From: Patescibacteria group bacterium
Lineage (GTDB): Bacteria; Patescibacteriota; CPR2; UBA1875; CAIMLA01
Length of the DNA: 42,539 nucleotides
Assembly (NCBI GenBank): GCA_028718325.1
Contig: JAQUMB010000005.1
Span: 1 to 42,539 of the forward strand
Direction of reading: 5' to 3'
Notes under the pieces: generated by a model
The model's database searches: none
What the model was told of the DNA's origin: nothing
Seen by the model: the letters and a program-made list of their open reading frames with translations, nothing else
Shown: positions 32,387 through 41,311 of the stretch, in pieces
Numbering within the stretch: position 1 is the first letter of the stretch
How the letters are laid out: every line of letters starts with the position of its first letter
Translations under genes and position numbers: made by a program

Positions 32387-33724
32387 AAGCGATCATCTTA
32401 GCCCGAGTATCCACTGAGGAACAAAAAGAGGCTGGTAACTCTCTACCAGCTCAGATTACTCGACTAAAAACCTATTGCAAGCAAAAAGGGTTCACGATCG
32501 AAAAAGAATATAGCTTTGATGAGAGTGCTTACAAGACCAAAAGAGACGATTTTGACAAGATTTTAGATTATCTGAAGTCGAGCAAAGAAAAGATTGTTGT
32601 TTGCTTTGATAAAGTTGATCGCTTCTCTCGCAACGTCTTTGATAAAAGAGTCTCATATCTATACGAGTTGGCTATGAGAGACAAGATTGAACTGCACTTC
32701 ACGTCTGACAACCTGATTATCACTCCGAATATCTCTGCTACTGAAAAGTTCCATTTTGGGATGAACTTGGGGCTTGCAAAGTATTATTCGGATGCAATCA
32801 GCGATAATGTCAAAAGAGCCAATGAAACCAAGATTAAAAAGCAGGAATGGGCTGGATGGGCACCAATTGGCTATCAGAATACTGAAGACGAAAAAGGCAC
32901 CAAAGACATCGAAGTTGACCTCTTACGAAGCCCCTATATTATTAAAATGTTTGAAATGTATGCGACTGGGAATTATTCACTTAGACAAGTAATGGATGAG
33001 ATGAATAAGCTTGGCTTAAAGAGCAAGTCAAAAAGCCCCAAACCGATGACTATAAGTATGATTGATCACACTCTGAAAAACCCCTTTTACTATGGAATGA
33101 TGAGAATCAAAGGCGAATTATATCCTCATAAATACCCTCCACTCATCACAAAGCAATTATTCGATAAAGCCCAAGCAGTTAGTGCTGGATGGCACAAGAA
33201 GCCCTTCAAATACGCCTCTAAGCCCTTTATCTTCCGTGGATTGATAAAGTGTGCCGAATGCGGTTGCACTATTACTCCCGAGACCTCTAAGGGGCTAAAT
33301 TACTATAGTTGCACGAACTATCACAAGGTTCATCCAAAGAGGCTCTACGTGAAGGAAGAAGAGCTTTTAGCCCCTATTTATGACCTATTGGATTACTAAC
33401 GACTTCTATAATAAAAAGTTCAAAGAATACTCCGCAAAGCAGTCTACAATTCTAGAAGAGATAAATAAACACCATAAAGCAGATAAAGAGTATCATTTGA
33501 CCGCAAATAGCATATTAAACCTCGCTCAAAGAGCACGGGAAATCTTTGAAAGTTCTGAACCACAAGAAAAAAGGCAATTATTGAACTACCTACTTCAGAA
33601 CCTCGAATTAAAGGACAAAAAGCTCTATTTTGAAGCAAAAACACCGTTTGACACGGTGCTACTTTTGCATAATTGTTCTAACTGGCTCCCGGGGTCGGAT
33701 TCGAACCGACGACCAATTGGTTAA
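32383..33724 (+). pseudogene. large serine recombinase, frame-disrupted
   Basis: Site-specific recombinase of the element. The first frame (32383-33399) has the resolvase domain with catalytic Ser10 (ARVSTEEQ), DRFSRN, the recombinase domain and a zinc ribbon (CAECGC...YYSC). It stops at 33399 after PIYDLLDY. The second frame (33380-33724) continues the homologous C-terminus (ITNDFYNKKFKEY... EPQEKRQLLNYLLQNLELKDKKLYFEAKTPF). In family members these parts are joined by roughly 40 coiled-coil residues, so an internal deletion with frameshift, or a sequence error, is likely. The last codons (PGSDSNRRPIG) and the TAA lie antisense inside tRNA-Asn. Confidence 0.8.
33673..33689 (+). repeat. attachment-site core, tRNA-proximal copy
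   Basis: TTGTTCTAACTGGCTCC, identical to 23724-23740. On the minus strand it covers the last bases of the tRNA-Asn acceptor stem, GCCA, and 10 bases beyond the gene. Integration therefore regenerates the complete tRNA 3' end. Confidence 0.75.
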
Positions 33725-33757
33725 CAGCCAACTGCTCTACCGCTGAGCTACCCGGGA
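33683..33757 (-). tRNA. tRNA-Asn (GUU)
   Basis: 75 nt on the minus strand. The acceptor stem TCCCGGG/CCCGGGA is perfect, the D arm is GCTC...GAGC, the anticodon loop CTGTTAA gives GUU, and the T arm is GTCGG-TTCGAAT-CCGAC. The discriminator is G and CCA is encoded. The 3' end is the integration site of the neighbouring element. The recombinase reading frame ends antisense within it. Confidence 0.95.
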
Positions 33758-33778
33758 ATATTTCTGTAATGCTAGGAA

Positions 33779-33807
33779 ATTATAGCAAAATGTTTGCTCT
33801 CGGTCAA
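33779..33807 (-). promoter_or_regulatory. promoter of tRNA-Asn
   Basis: Minus strand TTGACC (33807-33802), a 17-bp spacer, TATAAT (33784-33779) preceded by TGC. The transcript would start about 15 nt before the mature tRNA. Transcription continues towards the element's recombinase end. Confidence 0.75.
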
Positions 33808-33811
33808 TGAA

Positions 33812-33838
33812 AGAGGCGGGGCATATAGCCCCGCCTCT
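33812..33838 (-). terminator. terminator after the anchored hypothetical gene
   Basis: AGAGGCGGGGC (33812-33822), 5-nt loop, GCCCCGCCTCT (33828-33838): 11 perfect GC-rich pairs. In minus orientation it is followed by TTTC. It separates the tilS-ftsH-murJ-lepA side from the tRNA-Asn promoter. Confidence 0.7.
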
Positions 33839-33873
33839 AGGTCGCATCAAAACATTTTATTTGAGTAATGGTC

Positions 33874-34488
33874 TTAAGTTGTTTTGTAACTAACGGTGAT
33901 GCTTAGGCCTTTCGAACTACCGTCATAGGTAAGAGTCATCTCTAAATTGCCTTTTGTCAGTTGGATAAAAGTAGCACCATAGTTCATCGAGCTCTCTTCA
34001 ACCCAACCTTTGGCTAGAAGGTCATTCTTATATTTTGTAACATCGTTTTCGTTGACTTCGCTAACTAGGACACTCCAGCCTTTTGGATCAGTATTTACCT
34101 TGGTAGACATAGTAACCTTACCAGCACTAAATTTGGGCACATCACTAGGTAAATCGGTGGGCCATTTGACAGCACTGCCAACGTTTAGTGAACCTTCATT
34201 GGTTTTGACCTCAGCGCCGCCATTTTTGGTATCAATCTTTACGTTCCCGCCAGTTCCTTTTTCAACTATATTTTCAACAAAGTTACCGGCAACTTTCTTA
34301 AAGACAAATGCGGATAAAAAATAACCGCCTATGCTCAAGAAAACTAAGATTGCGATAATGACAATAATAACAACCAAAACGGTGTTGTTTTTTTTCTTTG
34401 GCGCTACCGCAGTCGTGCTAGCATTTACACTTGGTTCTGCCACAGTATTTTCTACTGGGGCTGTTTCTTTTTTCTCTTCTTTAGCCAT
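33874..34488 (-). CDS. membrane-anchored hypothetical protein
   Basis: 204-aa protein with a charged, Thr/Ala/Val-rich cytoplasmic start, one transmembrane segment (about 37-58) and an extracytoplasmic domain. That domain contains NEGSLNVGSAVKWPTDLPSDVPKF and ends in alternating beta-strand sequence (GNLEMTLTYDGSSKGLSITVSYKT). I have seen this architecture annotated only as hypothetical. GGGAGG lies 5 nt before the ATG. It may be read from the lepA transcript or from the promoter at 34509-34537. No enzyme motif is visible. Confidence 0.65.
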   Translation of the reverse strand: MAKEEKKETAPVENTVAEPSVNASTTAVAPKKKNNTVLVVIIVIIAILVFLSIGGYFLSAFVFKKVAGNFVENIVEKGTGGNVKIDTKNGGAEVKTNEGSLNVGSAVKWPTDLPSDVPKFSAGKVTMSTKVNTDPKGWSVLVSEVNENDVTKYKNDLLAKGWVEESSMNYGATFIQLTKGNLEMTLTYDGSSKGLSITVSYKTT

Positions 34489-34508
34489 TTTTCCTCCCTT
34501 TTGTTTTT

Positions 34509-34537
34509 ATTTTATCCGAATGCTAGTCTTTCTTCAA
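34509..34537 (-). promoter_or_regulatory. candidate internal promoter in the lepA 3' end
   Basis: Minus strand TTGAAG (34537-34532), a 17-bp spacer, TAAAAT (34514-34509), followed by a short leader with GGGAGG. It overlaps the last codons of lepA. Confidence 0.45.
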
Positions 34538-36298
34538 TAGTTCCATAAAAGCATTTGAAGGTATGTCGACTTTGCCGAGATGTTTCATTTTCTTTTTGCC
34601 TTCTTTTTGTTTGTTCAAAAGTTTGTTTTTTCGTGTTACGTCACCGCCATACAGCTTGGCCGTCACGTCTTTGCGAAAGGCAGGTATATCTTCGCGGGCA
34701 ATAATCTTTGCTCCGACGGCGGCTTGCAAGGTGATCTTGAACATTTGTTTTGGAATTAGCTTTTTCAATTTCTCGATAATTTTTTTACCGACGGTAGAAG
34801 CTTCACTGCGATGAGTCAAAAGAGACAGGGTATCAACCAGATTACCTCCTACCAGGATATCAAGTTTTACTAAATCACCGGCGCGATATCCTAATAGCTC
34901 GTAATTCATCGAAGCATAGCCAGAGGAGATGCTTTTCAGTTGGTCATAGAAATCGGTGATGATTTGAGATAAAGGTAATTCTGCTTTGATTATGACCCTC
35001 TTTTCCTCTAAATAATCAATTGTTTTGAAGATTCCGCGATGTCCTTGAATTAATTCCATGATCGGACCAATGTAATCACTAGGAGTGACGACTTCAGTAT
35101 TTGTCCAAGGTTCACGAATTTCCTTAATTTGTGATAAATCTGGTAGTTCGCTAGCACCATGTAGACTCATCACTTCTTTATTGGCTTTTACAACCTCATA
35201 AGATACAGAAGGGATGGTAACTATTAGGTCTAAATTAAATTCGCGTTCCAGTCTCTCTTTGATAATTTCCATGTGCAGTAGGCCGAGAAAACCGCAGCGA
35301 AATCCAAAACCCAAGGCACTTGAATTTTCCGGAATGAAATCAAGTGAAGAATCAGATAAGGCGAGTTTTCCGAGAGCCTCGCGGAGGAGCGGGTAATCAT
35401 CCCCCTCGGTAGTGTAGATGCCGGCGAAGACAAACGGCTTTACCTTTTGATATCCCGGCAAGGCTTCCACGATGTTTTCACCGTAAAGAGTAATTGTGTC
35501 TCCAACTCGGGCTTCGGAAACATTTTTCAACCCTGTTACGATATAGCCAATTTCCCCACAGGCCAAATGTTTTTCTGACATAAGTTGTGGTTTCATATAG
35601 CCTATCTCTAGAGTCTCTGCATTGTTTTTGTTTGCAATCATATGGATTTTTTGATTGACGGTCAGACTTCCATCTACAATTCGAACATATGTAATAACTC
35701 CTTTATAGGGGTCATAAAAAGAATCAAAGATCAGAGCTCGTAACGGTTTGTCTGTTTCACCGGTAGGAGCAGGAACTTTTTCGATAACTCGATCTAGGAT
35801 TTTATCGACACCCTCTCCTGTTTTGCCCGAAGCAAAGATAATTTCTTCTTTCTTTACTCCAAGCAAATCCATTATTTCATGAGCAACCTTTTCTGGTTCT
35901 GCATGGGGAAGGTCAACCTTGTTCACTACTGGAATTATTTCCAAGTTGTGTTCCAAGGCCAGATAAACATTTGATAGAGTCTGGGCCTCGATGCCTTGTG
36001 AAGCATCCACAACGAGCAAAACACCTTCTACGGCTGCCAAGCTCCTAGAAACTTCATATGAAAAATCAACATGACCGGGAGTATCTATCAAATTTAAAAT
36101 AAAGCCCTTGTAGCCCATCCTTACAGGCTGGAGTTTAATCGTGATTCCTCGCTCTTGTTCGAGTTCCATTGTATCGAGCATTTGCTCCTTCATCTCTCTT
36201 TTGTCGACAGTCCCCGTTATCTCGAGAAAACGATCAGCCAAAGTTGATTTGCCATGATCAATATGAGCAACAATGCAAAAATTTCGGATTTTATCCAT
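34523..36298 (-). CDS. lepA: elongation factor 4 (LepA)
   Basis: Ribosome-associated translational GTPase of normal length, 591 aa. G1 AHIDHGKST is at 11-19, G3 DTPGH at 72-76, G4 NKVD at 126-129. The EF-G-like domains follow, and the LepA-specific C-terminus contains KKKMKHLGKVDIPSNAF, which reaches towards the tRNA. It acts on ribosomes stalled or slowed in initiation or translocation. It starts one base after the murJ stop and so belongs to the tilS-ftsH-murJ run. No missing motif was noticed. Confidence 0.97.
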   Translation of the reverse strand: MDKIRNFCIVAHIDHGKSTLADRFLEITGTVDKREMKEQMLDTMELEQERGITIKLQPVRMGYKGFILNLIDTPGHVDFSYEVSRSLAAVEGVLLVVDASQGIEAQTLSNVYLALEHNLEIIPVVNKVDLPHAEPEKVAHEIMDLLGVKKEEIIFASGKTGEGVDKILDRVIEKVPAPTGETDKPLRALIFDSFYDPYKGVITYVRIVDGSLTVNQKIHMIANKNNAETLEIGYMKPQLMSEKHLACGEIGYIVTGLKNVSEARVGDTITLYGENIVEALPGYQKVKPFVFAGIYTTEGDDYPLLREALGKLALSDSSLDFIPENSSALGFGFRCGFLGLLHMEIIKERLEREFNLDLIVTIPSVSYEVVKANKEVMSLHGASELPDLSQIKEIREPWTNTEVVTPSDYIGPIMELIQGHRGIFKTIDYLEEKRVIIKAELPLSQIITDFYDQLKSISSGYASMNYELLGYRAGDLVKLDILVGGNLVDTLSLLTHRSEASTVGKKIIEKLKKLIPKQMFKITLQAAVGAKIIAREDIPAFRKDVTAKLYGGDVTRKNKLLNKQKEGKKKMKHLGKVDIPSNAFMELLKKD

Positions 36299-36299
36299 T

Positions 36300-37928
36300 T
36301 TATTCGCTAGATTTAAGTTTTAGTTTTTCCAAAATAAAGTTAGTCTCTTCGCATTTGAAGGCCCAGGTTAGAAAAACATAGAACATCCCACCAAAAAGGA
36401 CGGCACCACTAGTTTGTAGGAATAAACCGAGGACGCGATTGGTATCGACAAAATAGTCAAATAAATATAATGAATAATGGGCTAGAATCCCCATGAGGAT
36501 AGAAGCGACAACCAATCTAAAAGCAGATTCAAAAATTTTGTGATCTCTGTCTAATGCCCCGATTTTTTCATGAAGTAAAATAAAGAGTAGGATGGCGTTT
36601 AATATGCCGGCGATAGAAAAAGCCAAAGCAATGCCGGCAACACCTAACTGGAGGGGAGCAATAAAAGGCAAAGAAACAGATAGGATGGCGTTTACTACCA
36701 GGACTACAATACTAATATAGAGTGGTGTTTTAGTATCTTGGATAGCATAAAAAGCTTTTAATAGCAGAGGGATTAATCCCTGTGCAACCAAGCCGATAGC
36801 AAAGAAAAGCAATGCCTTAGTAGTCCAGTATGTGTTATCCCAGCTAAAGTTACCTGTACCATAGATCAAACGAACTATTTGGGCACGAAGAACGATGATA
36901 ATAATGGTCGATGGAACCATAAAATATAAAATACGCCGAGCACTCCAGGAAAAACTTTTCATAAAAGTAGTCATATCCTTTTTTGTTTTATTCTCAGCCA
37001 AGACTGGGAATATAGCAGTAGCTATGGAGATGCCGAAAATCACAATAGGAGCGGTTTGAATGTTATTAGCAAAATTTAGAACAGTTATCCCGCCAACGAA
37101 AAAGGAGGCAACTATAGTATCTACGAGTAAGTTGATTTGATTTGCCCCGATAGCTAATGTTCGAGGGATCATCAACTTTACCAATCTGGCAATCTGGCCT
37201 CGTTTGAAATCAATATATGGTCTCCAACGAAAACCTGCCACAATTACTGATGGGACTTGAACTAAAACATATAACAGGGCACCGGCAATAACTCCGATAG
37301 TTACAGCATAAATAGGGGGATTAAAGTATTTTGTTAGATACAGAACAGACAGAATAATCGCAATATTGTAAACAAGGGGGGCGATAGAATAAGCTACGAA
37401 TCTTTTCCGAGAGTTCAAAATGCCACCAATAATGCCGGAAATGGCAAATAGAATTGGTGAAAGGATCATAATTCTGGTCATGTTGACCGTGGTTTGGAAC
37501 ATCTCAAAATTGTCGGGGGATGGACGATTGAAAAATCCTGGTAATAACAGAGGGACTAGCTTGGGCGCGAGAATAAAAACCACAACCCCAAAGATCAAAG
37601 TACAAACCAAAATAAAATTCATGAAAGAATAGGCGATTAGGTTTGCTTCTTCTTCCTTGTCCTTGGCAATTTTTTCTACGAAGACTGGGATAAAGGCACT
37701 TGATAAAGCACCTAAAATCAAAAGATTAAAAATAAGATCGGGCAATCTGAATGATGCATAAAAGGCATCGGTCATATGACCGGCGCCAAAATGTCCGGCA
37801 ATAATCCTTTCTCGATATAAACCAAGGATATTTGAAAGTAAGCCAGTTAATCCTAGAATAAAGGCAGCATTGGCGATCGTTAATTTTTTTGTTGAGACAT
37901 AGTACCAAAACTTTTTGACTGTACCCAT
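36300..37928 (-). CDS. murJ: lipid II flippase MurJ
   Basis: 542-aa MOP-superfamily flippase that moves lipid-linked peptidoglycan precursor across the membrane. About 14 hydrophobic segments are present. Signature regions are SNILGLYRERIIAGHFGAGHMTDAFYASFRLPD near residues 31-63 with the conserved Arg and Asp, and PSTIIIIVLRAQIVRLIYGTGNFSW around 335-360. Its ATG overlaps the ftsH stop (TAATG), giving coupled translation. It is the only flippase visible and might also serve the surface polysaccharide, although a Wzx-type protein beyond the window is more usual. Confidence 0.93.
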   Translation of the reverse strand: MGTVKKFWYYVSTKKLTIANAAFILGLTGLLSNILGLYRERIIAGHFGAGHMTDAFYASFRLPDLIFNLLILGALSSAFIPVFVEKIAKDKEEEANLIAYSFMNFILVCTLIFGVVVFILAPKLVPLLLPGFFNRPSPDNFEMFQTTVNMTRIMILSPILFAISGIIGGILNSRKRFVAYSIAPLVYNIAIILSVLYLTKYFNPPIYAVTIGVIAGALLYVLVQVPSVIVAGFRWRPYIDFKRGQIARLVKLMIPRTLAIGANQINLLVDTIVASFFVGGITVLNFANNIQTAPIVIFGISIATAIFPVLAENKTKKDMTTFMKSFSWSARRILYFMVPSTIIIIVLRAQIVRLIYGTGNFSWDNTYWTTKALLFFAIGLVAQGLIPLLLKAFYAIQDTKTPLYISIVVLVVNAILSVSLPFIAPLQLGVAGIALAFSIAGILNAILLFILLHEKIGALDRDHKIFESAFRLVVASILMGILAHYSLYLFDYFVDTNRVLGLFLQTSGAVLFGGMFYVFLTWAFKCEETNFILEKLKLKSSE

Positions 37929-39739
37929 TAAACTTTTGTTTTGTCCATTAGGGCGTTAAACTCTTCTGATTCGATGGTTTCTTTTTCCAGAAGAACATTA
38001 GCCACTTTTTCTAACTTTTTCTTATTACTATTTATTGTTTTCTCAGCTGTTTTGTAGGCCTCATTAATGATTCGGGAAATTTCTGAATCAATAATTGATG
38101 CGATATCTTCCGAATAATCTTTATGATGTTCGGCCAGCTCTTTGCCAAGAAAAACTAGATCATCACGTCTGCCATATATCTGGTTACCAAGTTTATCACT
38201 CATGCCATAGCGGGTTACCATATCTCTAGCCATCTGAGTTGCTTTTTCGAGATCGTTCGAAGCTCCGGTGGTGATTTCGTTGAAGAAGATTTTTTCTGCG
38301 GCACGTCCGCCAAGCATCATGGCAATATCATCCCTTAGCTCTGATCTGGAAATCAGCTTCTTGTCTTCTATAGGCAATGACCAAGTTACTCCTAGGGCCA
38401 TACCTCTAGAAACGATAGATATTTTATGAATTGGGTCAGTATTTGGCAGTAAATGACCGATCAAAGCATGACCTGCTTCATGGTAGGCTGTTATCTTTTT
38501 CTCTCGCTCATTCATTACCGCCCCTTTTCTTTCAGGACCGAGGTAAACCTTTTCAACTGATGCTTCGATATCCTGCATAGAAATCTCTTTTTTATTCTCT
38601 CGAGCGGCCAATATAGCGGATTCATTTAGGATATTCTGCAAGTCTGCTCCTGAGAAACCAGGGGTTTGTTTTGCAATAATTTCCAGGTTAGCCCCTTTAG
38701 CTAAGGGTTTATTTTTGGCATGGATCTTTAGAATCTCAGTTCGATCTTTGATATCTGGCATGTCTAAAATAACTCGACGATCAAATCTGCCTGGTCGAAG
38801 TAGAGCAGGATCCAAAACATCTGGACGATTGGTAGCGGCAATCACGATAACGTTGGTATCAGTTTCAAAGCCATCCATTTCTACCAAGATTTGATTTAAA
38901 GTTTGTTCTCGCTCATCGTGTGATCCTCCCATACCGGTACCTCGTTGTCGGCCTACGGCATCTATTTCATCTATAAAAATAATACAAGGAGCATTCTTTT
39001 TAGCTTTATTGAAAAGATCACGTACACGTGAGGCCCCAACCCCGACAAACATTTCGACAAATTCAGAACCGGAAATAGAGAAAAATGGGACACCAGCTTC
39101 GCCGGCAACCGCTCTAGCCATTAATGTTTTGCCTGTCCCCGGAGGGCCAAAGAGCAAAACGCCTTTCGGAATTTTCGCTCCCAAGGTAATAAACTTTTGT
39201 GGATATTTCAGGAACTCAACGATCTCTAAGAGTTCTTGTTTTGCCTCAGTAGAGCCGGCTACATCGGCAAACGATACTTGTTTTTTGTTTGCATCAGCCA
39301 ATCTGGCCTGAGATTTTCCAAACATCATTGCTTGGTTGCCGCTGCCTTGTGCTTGTCTGAGCATAAAATAGAACAACCCGACAATCAATAGTGTAGGCAA
39401 AACATAGGCCAGAATCGAAATCCAAAATGAACTGTCTGAACCCTGTTTAATATCCAGTGTGACCTTTGATGGATCAGCACCGAGATCTTTTAACGTAGTG
39501 GTAATTTGTTGGCTGGAGCTGATAGTTGATTGAATTTTTTTATTATCTTTCAGTGTAGTAGTAACATCAGTCCCGTTAACCGAAATATTTTTAACATTGC
39601 CGGCTTTTACTTCTTCTGCCACCTTACTAATTGGTGCATTTTCAACACTCTTTGGCCTTGCAAGGTAGGTATAGCCAACTGCTAATACCAAAACTACCAC
39701 GATCAAGTATATTATATTTTTATAGTTACCTTTTTTCAT
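37928..39739 (-). CDS. ftsH: ATP-dependent zinc metalloprotease FtsH
   Basis: 603-aa membrane-bound AAA protease that degrades misfolded membrane proteins. Two transmembrane segments (about 9-25 and 105-127) enclose a small extracytoplasmic domain. In the AAA domain Walker A GPPGTGKT is at 198-205, Walker B FIDEID at 255-260, and the second region of homology includes RPGRFDRR near 315-322. The zinc site HEAGH is at 420-424. The start overlaps the tilS stop as ATGA. In many bacteria ftsH follows tilS, often with hpt between them; hpt is absent here. Confidence 0.97.
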   Translation of the reverse strand: MKKGNYKNIIYLIVVVLVLAVGYTYLARPKSVENAPISKVAEEVKAGNVKNISVNGTDVTTTLKDNKKIQSTISSSQQITTTLKDLGADPSKVTLDIKQGSDSSFWISILAYVLPTLLIVGLFYFMLRQAQGSGNQAMMFGKSQARLADANKKQVSFADVAGSTEAKQELLEIVEFLKYPQKFITLGAKIPKGVLLFGPPGTGKTLMARAVAGEAGVPFFSISGSEFVEMFVGVGASRVRDLFNKAKKNAPCIIFIDEIDAVGRQRGTGMGGSHDEREQTLNQILVEMDGFETDTNVIVIAATNRPDVLDPALLRPGRFDRRVILDMPDIKDRTEILKIHAKNKPLAKGANLEIIAKQTPGFSGADLQNILNESAILAARENKKEISMQDIEASVEKVYLGPERKGAVMNEREKKITAYHEAGHALIGHLLPNTDPIHKISIVSRGMALGVTWSLPIEDKKLISRSELRDDIAMMLGGRAAEKIFFNEITTGASNDLEKATQMARDMVTRYGMSDKLGNQIYGRRDDLVFLGKELAEHHKDYSEDIASIIDSEISRIINEAYKTAEKTINSNKKKLEKVANVLLEKETIESEEFNALMDKTKV

Positions 39740-41046
39740 ACCTTCTCCTCAGAAGTTATTTTGATGTCAGAAATGCCACTTGAAACAAAGTTTCGACTTA
39801 GGGCTAATTTTGGAATCCAGATTAATTCTTTTCCTAGAAAAAAAATTGGCCAATTATATCGTTTCTCTCTATCTATTTTAGCATCTACGAAAAGATCCTG
39901 TAGCTTTTTGCTGCCATTTATGCCAAAAGGAGAGATTTTGTCACCCGTTTTCCAGGTTTTAACTTTGATTTTTTTGAAAACTTCTTCACTGACAAAAATA
40001 GAATATTTTGAATTGCTGCCTAGGTTTGCAACTTGTTCAGCTTTGACAAGCCAAGGGCCAAAGTAATTCTCTCCTAACTCTAGACCTTCTAGAGATATCA
40101 GAGGACTATTATTATAAGTCTTTTTAAGCACAAAATCAAGGCTCTTGTAATGTCTGACTGCTGACACATTGCCATTCAGCACAATTGTTTTTGTCCCAGC
40201 GGTTGAAGAAATCAATTTCTCTAAATCTTCTAGGTTTTGTAATGTCAAATCTTTGCGATCGCCCTTGGTTCTCTCGAATAACAAACCAAAAACTTCAAAG
40301 AGGATTGGCCTGTCTAGTACCTGGAGATTTGTTATATCTATTGGTTTTTCGAGTATTTTCTCGGCCTCAACTTTTAGATAATCATCAACTTTACGCATAA
40401 TTAGGGCAGTCCTGTTAACCGCTTCTGTCCAATTCGGATTGATATCTGCAAAAAGTGGGAAAACTTTATGGCGTAAATAATTTCGTCTGTAGACTATGTC
40501 TGCATTTGTTTTGTCTTCGTGCCAAGTCAAATTATTCTCTTCCCCGTATTCAACTATTTCAGCTCTTGAAAAATCTAATAATGGCCGGATGATTCCTTGA
40601 TCTGACATTCTTATTGCACCTAGGCCGGCTGGGCCACTTCCACGTAAAACATTTAGGAAGAAAGTTTCTGCTTGATCGTTCATATTGTGAGCCAGAGCAA
40701 TAAAATCAGCCTTATTTTCTTGCTGGGTATTCAAAAGAAACTCTCGGCGTTTGATCCGTAATTCTTCCTCCAGATTGCCACCTTTGGGTGGTGTGATTTT
40801 CTTGCTAACAAACTCTAGATTGTGTTTTTTGGCAACGATTTGGACTAATTTCTCATCTTTGTCTGACTCGATTCTCACACCGTGGTTTAAATGAGCAATG
40901 ATTAAGGTTAAGTCTAGTTTTGATTTTAAAAACATATCAAGCATTACAACAGAATCTATGCCACCAGAAACTCCTAAAACGACTGTCTGTCCGCTTTTTA
41001 CGTTGCATTGTCTTAAATTTTCCTCAAATTTTTCTAAAAACTCCAT
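39736..41046 (-). CDS. tilS: tRNA(Ile)-lysidine synthetase
   Basis: 436-aa enzyme that attaches lysine to C34 of tRNA-Ile2(CAU) so that it reads AUA instead of AUG. The PP-loop SGGIDS is at 27-32 ([15 protein letters not shown]). HLNHGVR around 52-58 and the [11 protein letters not shown] segment near 123-133 are typical of TilS. The C-terminal region ([23 protein letters not shown]) is the family's tRNA-binding TilS_C domain. The start lies 6 nt after an extended -10 and lacks a ribosome binding site. A CAU tRNA resembling the substrate is 177 bp away on the opposite strand. Confidence 0.95.
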   Translation of the reverse strand: MEFLEKFEENLRQCNVKSGQTVVLGVSGGIDSVVMLDMFLKSKLDLTLIIAHLNHGVRIESDKDEKLVQIVAKKHNLEFVSKKITPPKGGNLEEELRIKRREFLLNTQQENKADFIALAHNMNDQAETFFLNVLRGSGPAGLGAIRMSDQGIIRPLLDFSRAEIVEYGEENNLTWHEDKTNADIVYRRNYLRHKVFPLFADINPNWTEAVNRTALIMRKVDDYLKVEAEKILEKPIDITNLQVLDRPILFEVFGLLFERTKGDRKDLTLQNLEDLEKLISSTAGTKTIVLNGNVSAVRHYKSLDFVLKKTYNNSPLISLEGLELGENYFGPWLVKAEQVANLGSNSKYSIFVSEEVFKKIKVKTWKTGDKISPFGINGSKKLQDLFVDAKIDREKRYNWPIFFLGKELIWIPKLALSRNFVSSGISDIKITSEEKV

Positions 41047-41061
41047 TACTTAATTGTAGCA
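41047..41061 (-). promoter_or_regulatory. extended -10 exactly 6 nt before the tilS ATG
   Basis: Minus strand TG-C-TACAAT (41061-41053), 6 nt, then the ATG at 41046. It would give a leaderless transcript of the tilS-ftsH-murJ-lepA run. Confidence 0.55.
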
Positions 41062-41222
41062 CGAATAGGCATGAAGTTAGAATTGATTTTAAGCCATTTT
41101 TGTACTAAAATGAGCAAGTATTTACGAATAAATCGAAAAAATGCTTCTGATTTTTTCGAAAGAGGAAGAGCTGCAAAGTTACAGCAACATATGTTGCAAA
41201 AACATAAAGCAGATTCTAACAT

Positions 41223-41298
41223 GGGCCCGTAGCTCAGCGGTTAGAGCAGTTGGCTCATAACCAATTGGTCGCTGGTTCGATCCCAGCCGGGCCCACCA
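41223..41298 (+). tRNA. tRNA with CAU anticodon, probably tRNA-Ile2
   Basis: 76 nt including encoded CCA. The acceptor stem GGGCCCG/CGGGCCC is perfect, the D arm is GCTC...GAGC, and the loop CTCATAA gives CAU. The T arm is GCTGG-TTCGATC-CCAGC. It is closer to E. coli tRNA-Ile2 than to elongator Met: the variable and T-arm stretch TTGGTCGCTGGTTC matches Ile2, and the acceptor pairs C4-G69 and C5-G68, reported as TilS determinants, are present. Initiator features are absent. A 14-bp palindrome (41184-41197) lies upstream. Confidence 0.85.
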
Positions 41299-41311
41299 AA
41301 AATCATAATCT

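Larger units (their letters stand above)
23724..33689 (+). mobile_element. integrated element at tRNA-Asn, about 9.95 kb, with defence cargo
   Basis: Bounded by a 17-bp direct repeat (23724-23740 and 33673-33689) whose right copy covers the 3' end of tRNA-Asn. All genes face the same way. They are an AAA ATPase/TOPRIM-like pair, an unknown protein, a 52-aa ORF, a SpoVG-like protein, a replication-initiator-like protein, type III Mod and Res, and a serine recombinase next to the tRNA. The combination of Rep-like and recombinase genes suggests an integrated plasmid or integrative mobilisable element. No relaxase, conjugation or phage structural gene is visible. Confidence 0.8.

Noticed and set aside
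33690-33724. Conserved-looking C-terminal peptide GSDSNRRPIG as a protein motif
   Set aside because: It is the antisense translation of tRNA-Asn and so reflects tRNA conservation, not protein function.
41140-41165. A/T stem TCGAAAAAA...TTTTTTCGA upstream of the CAU tRNA
   Set aside because: It could be a weak terminator but lies on no transcript that clearly needs one; homopolymer pairing is expected by chance here.
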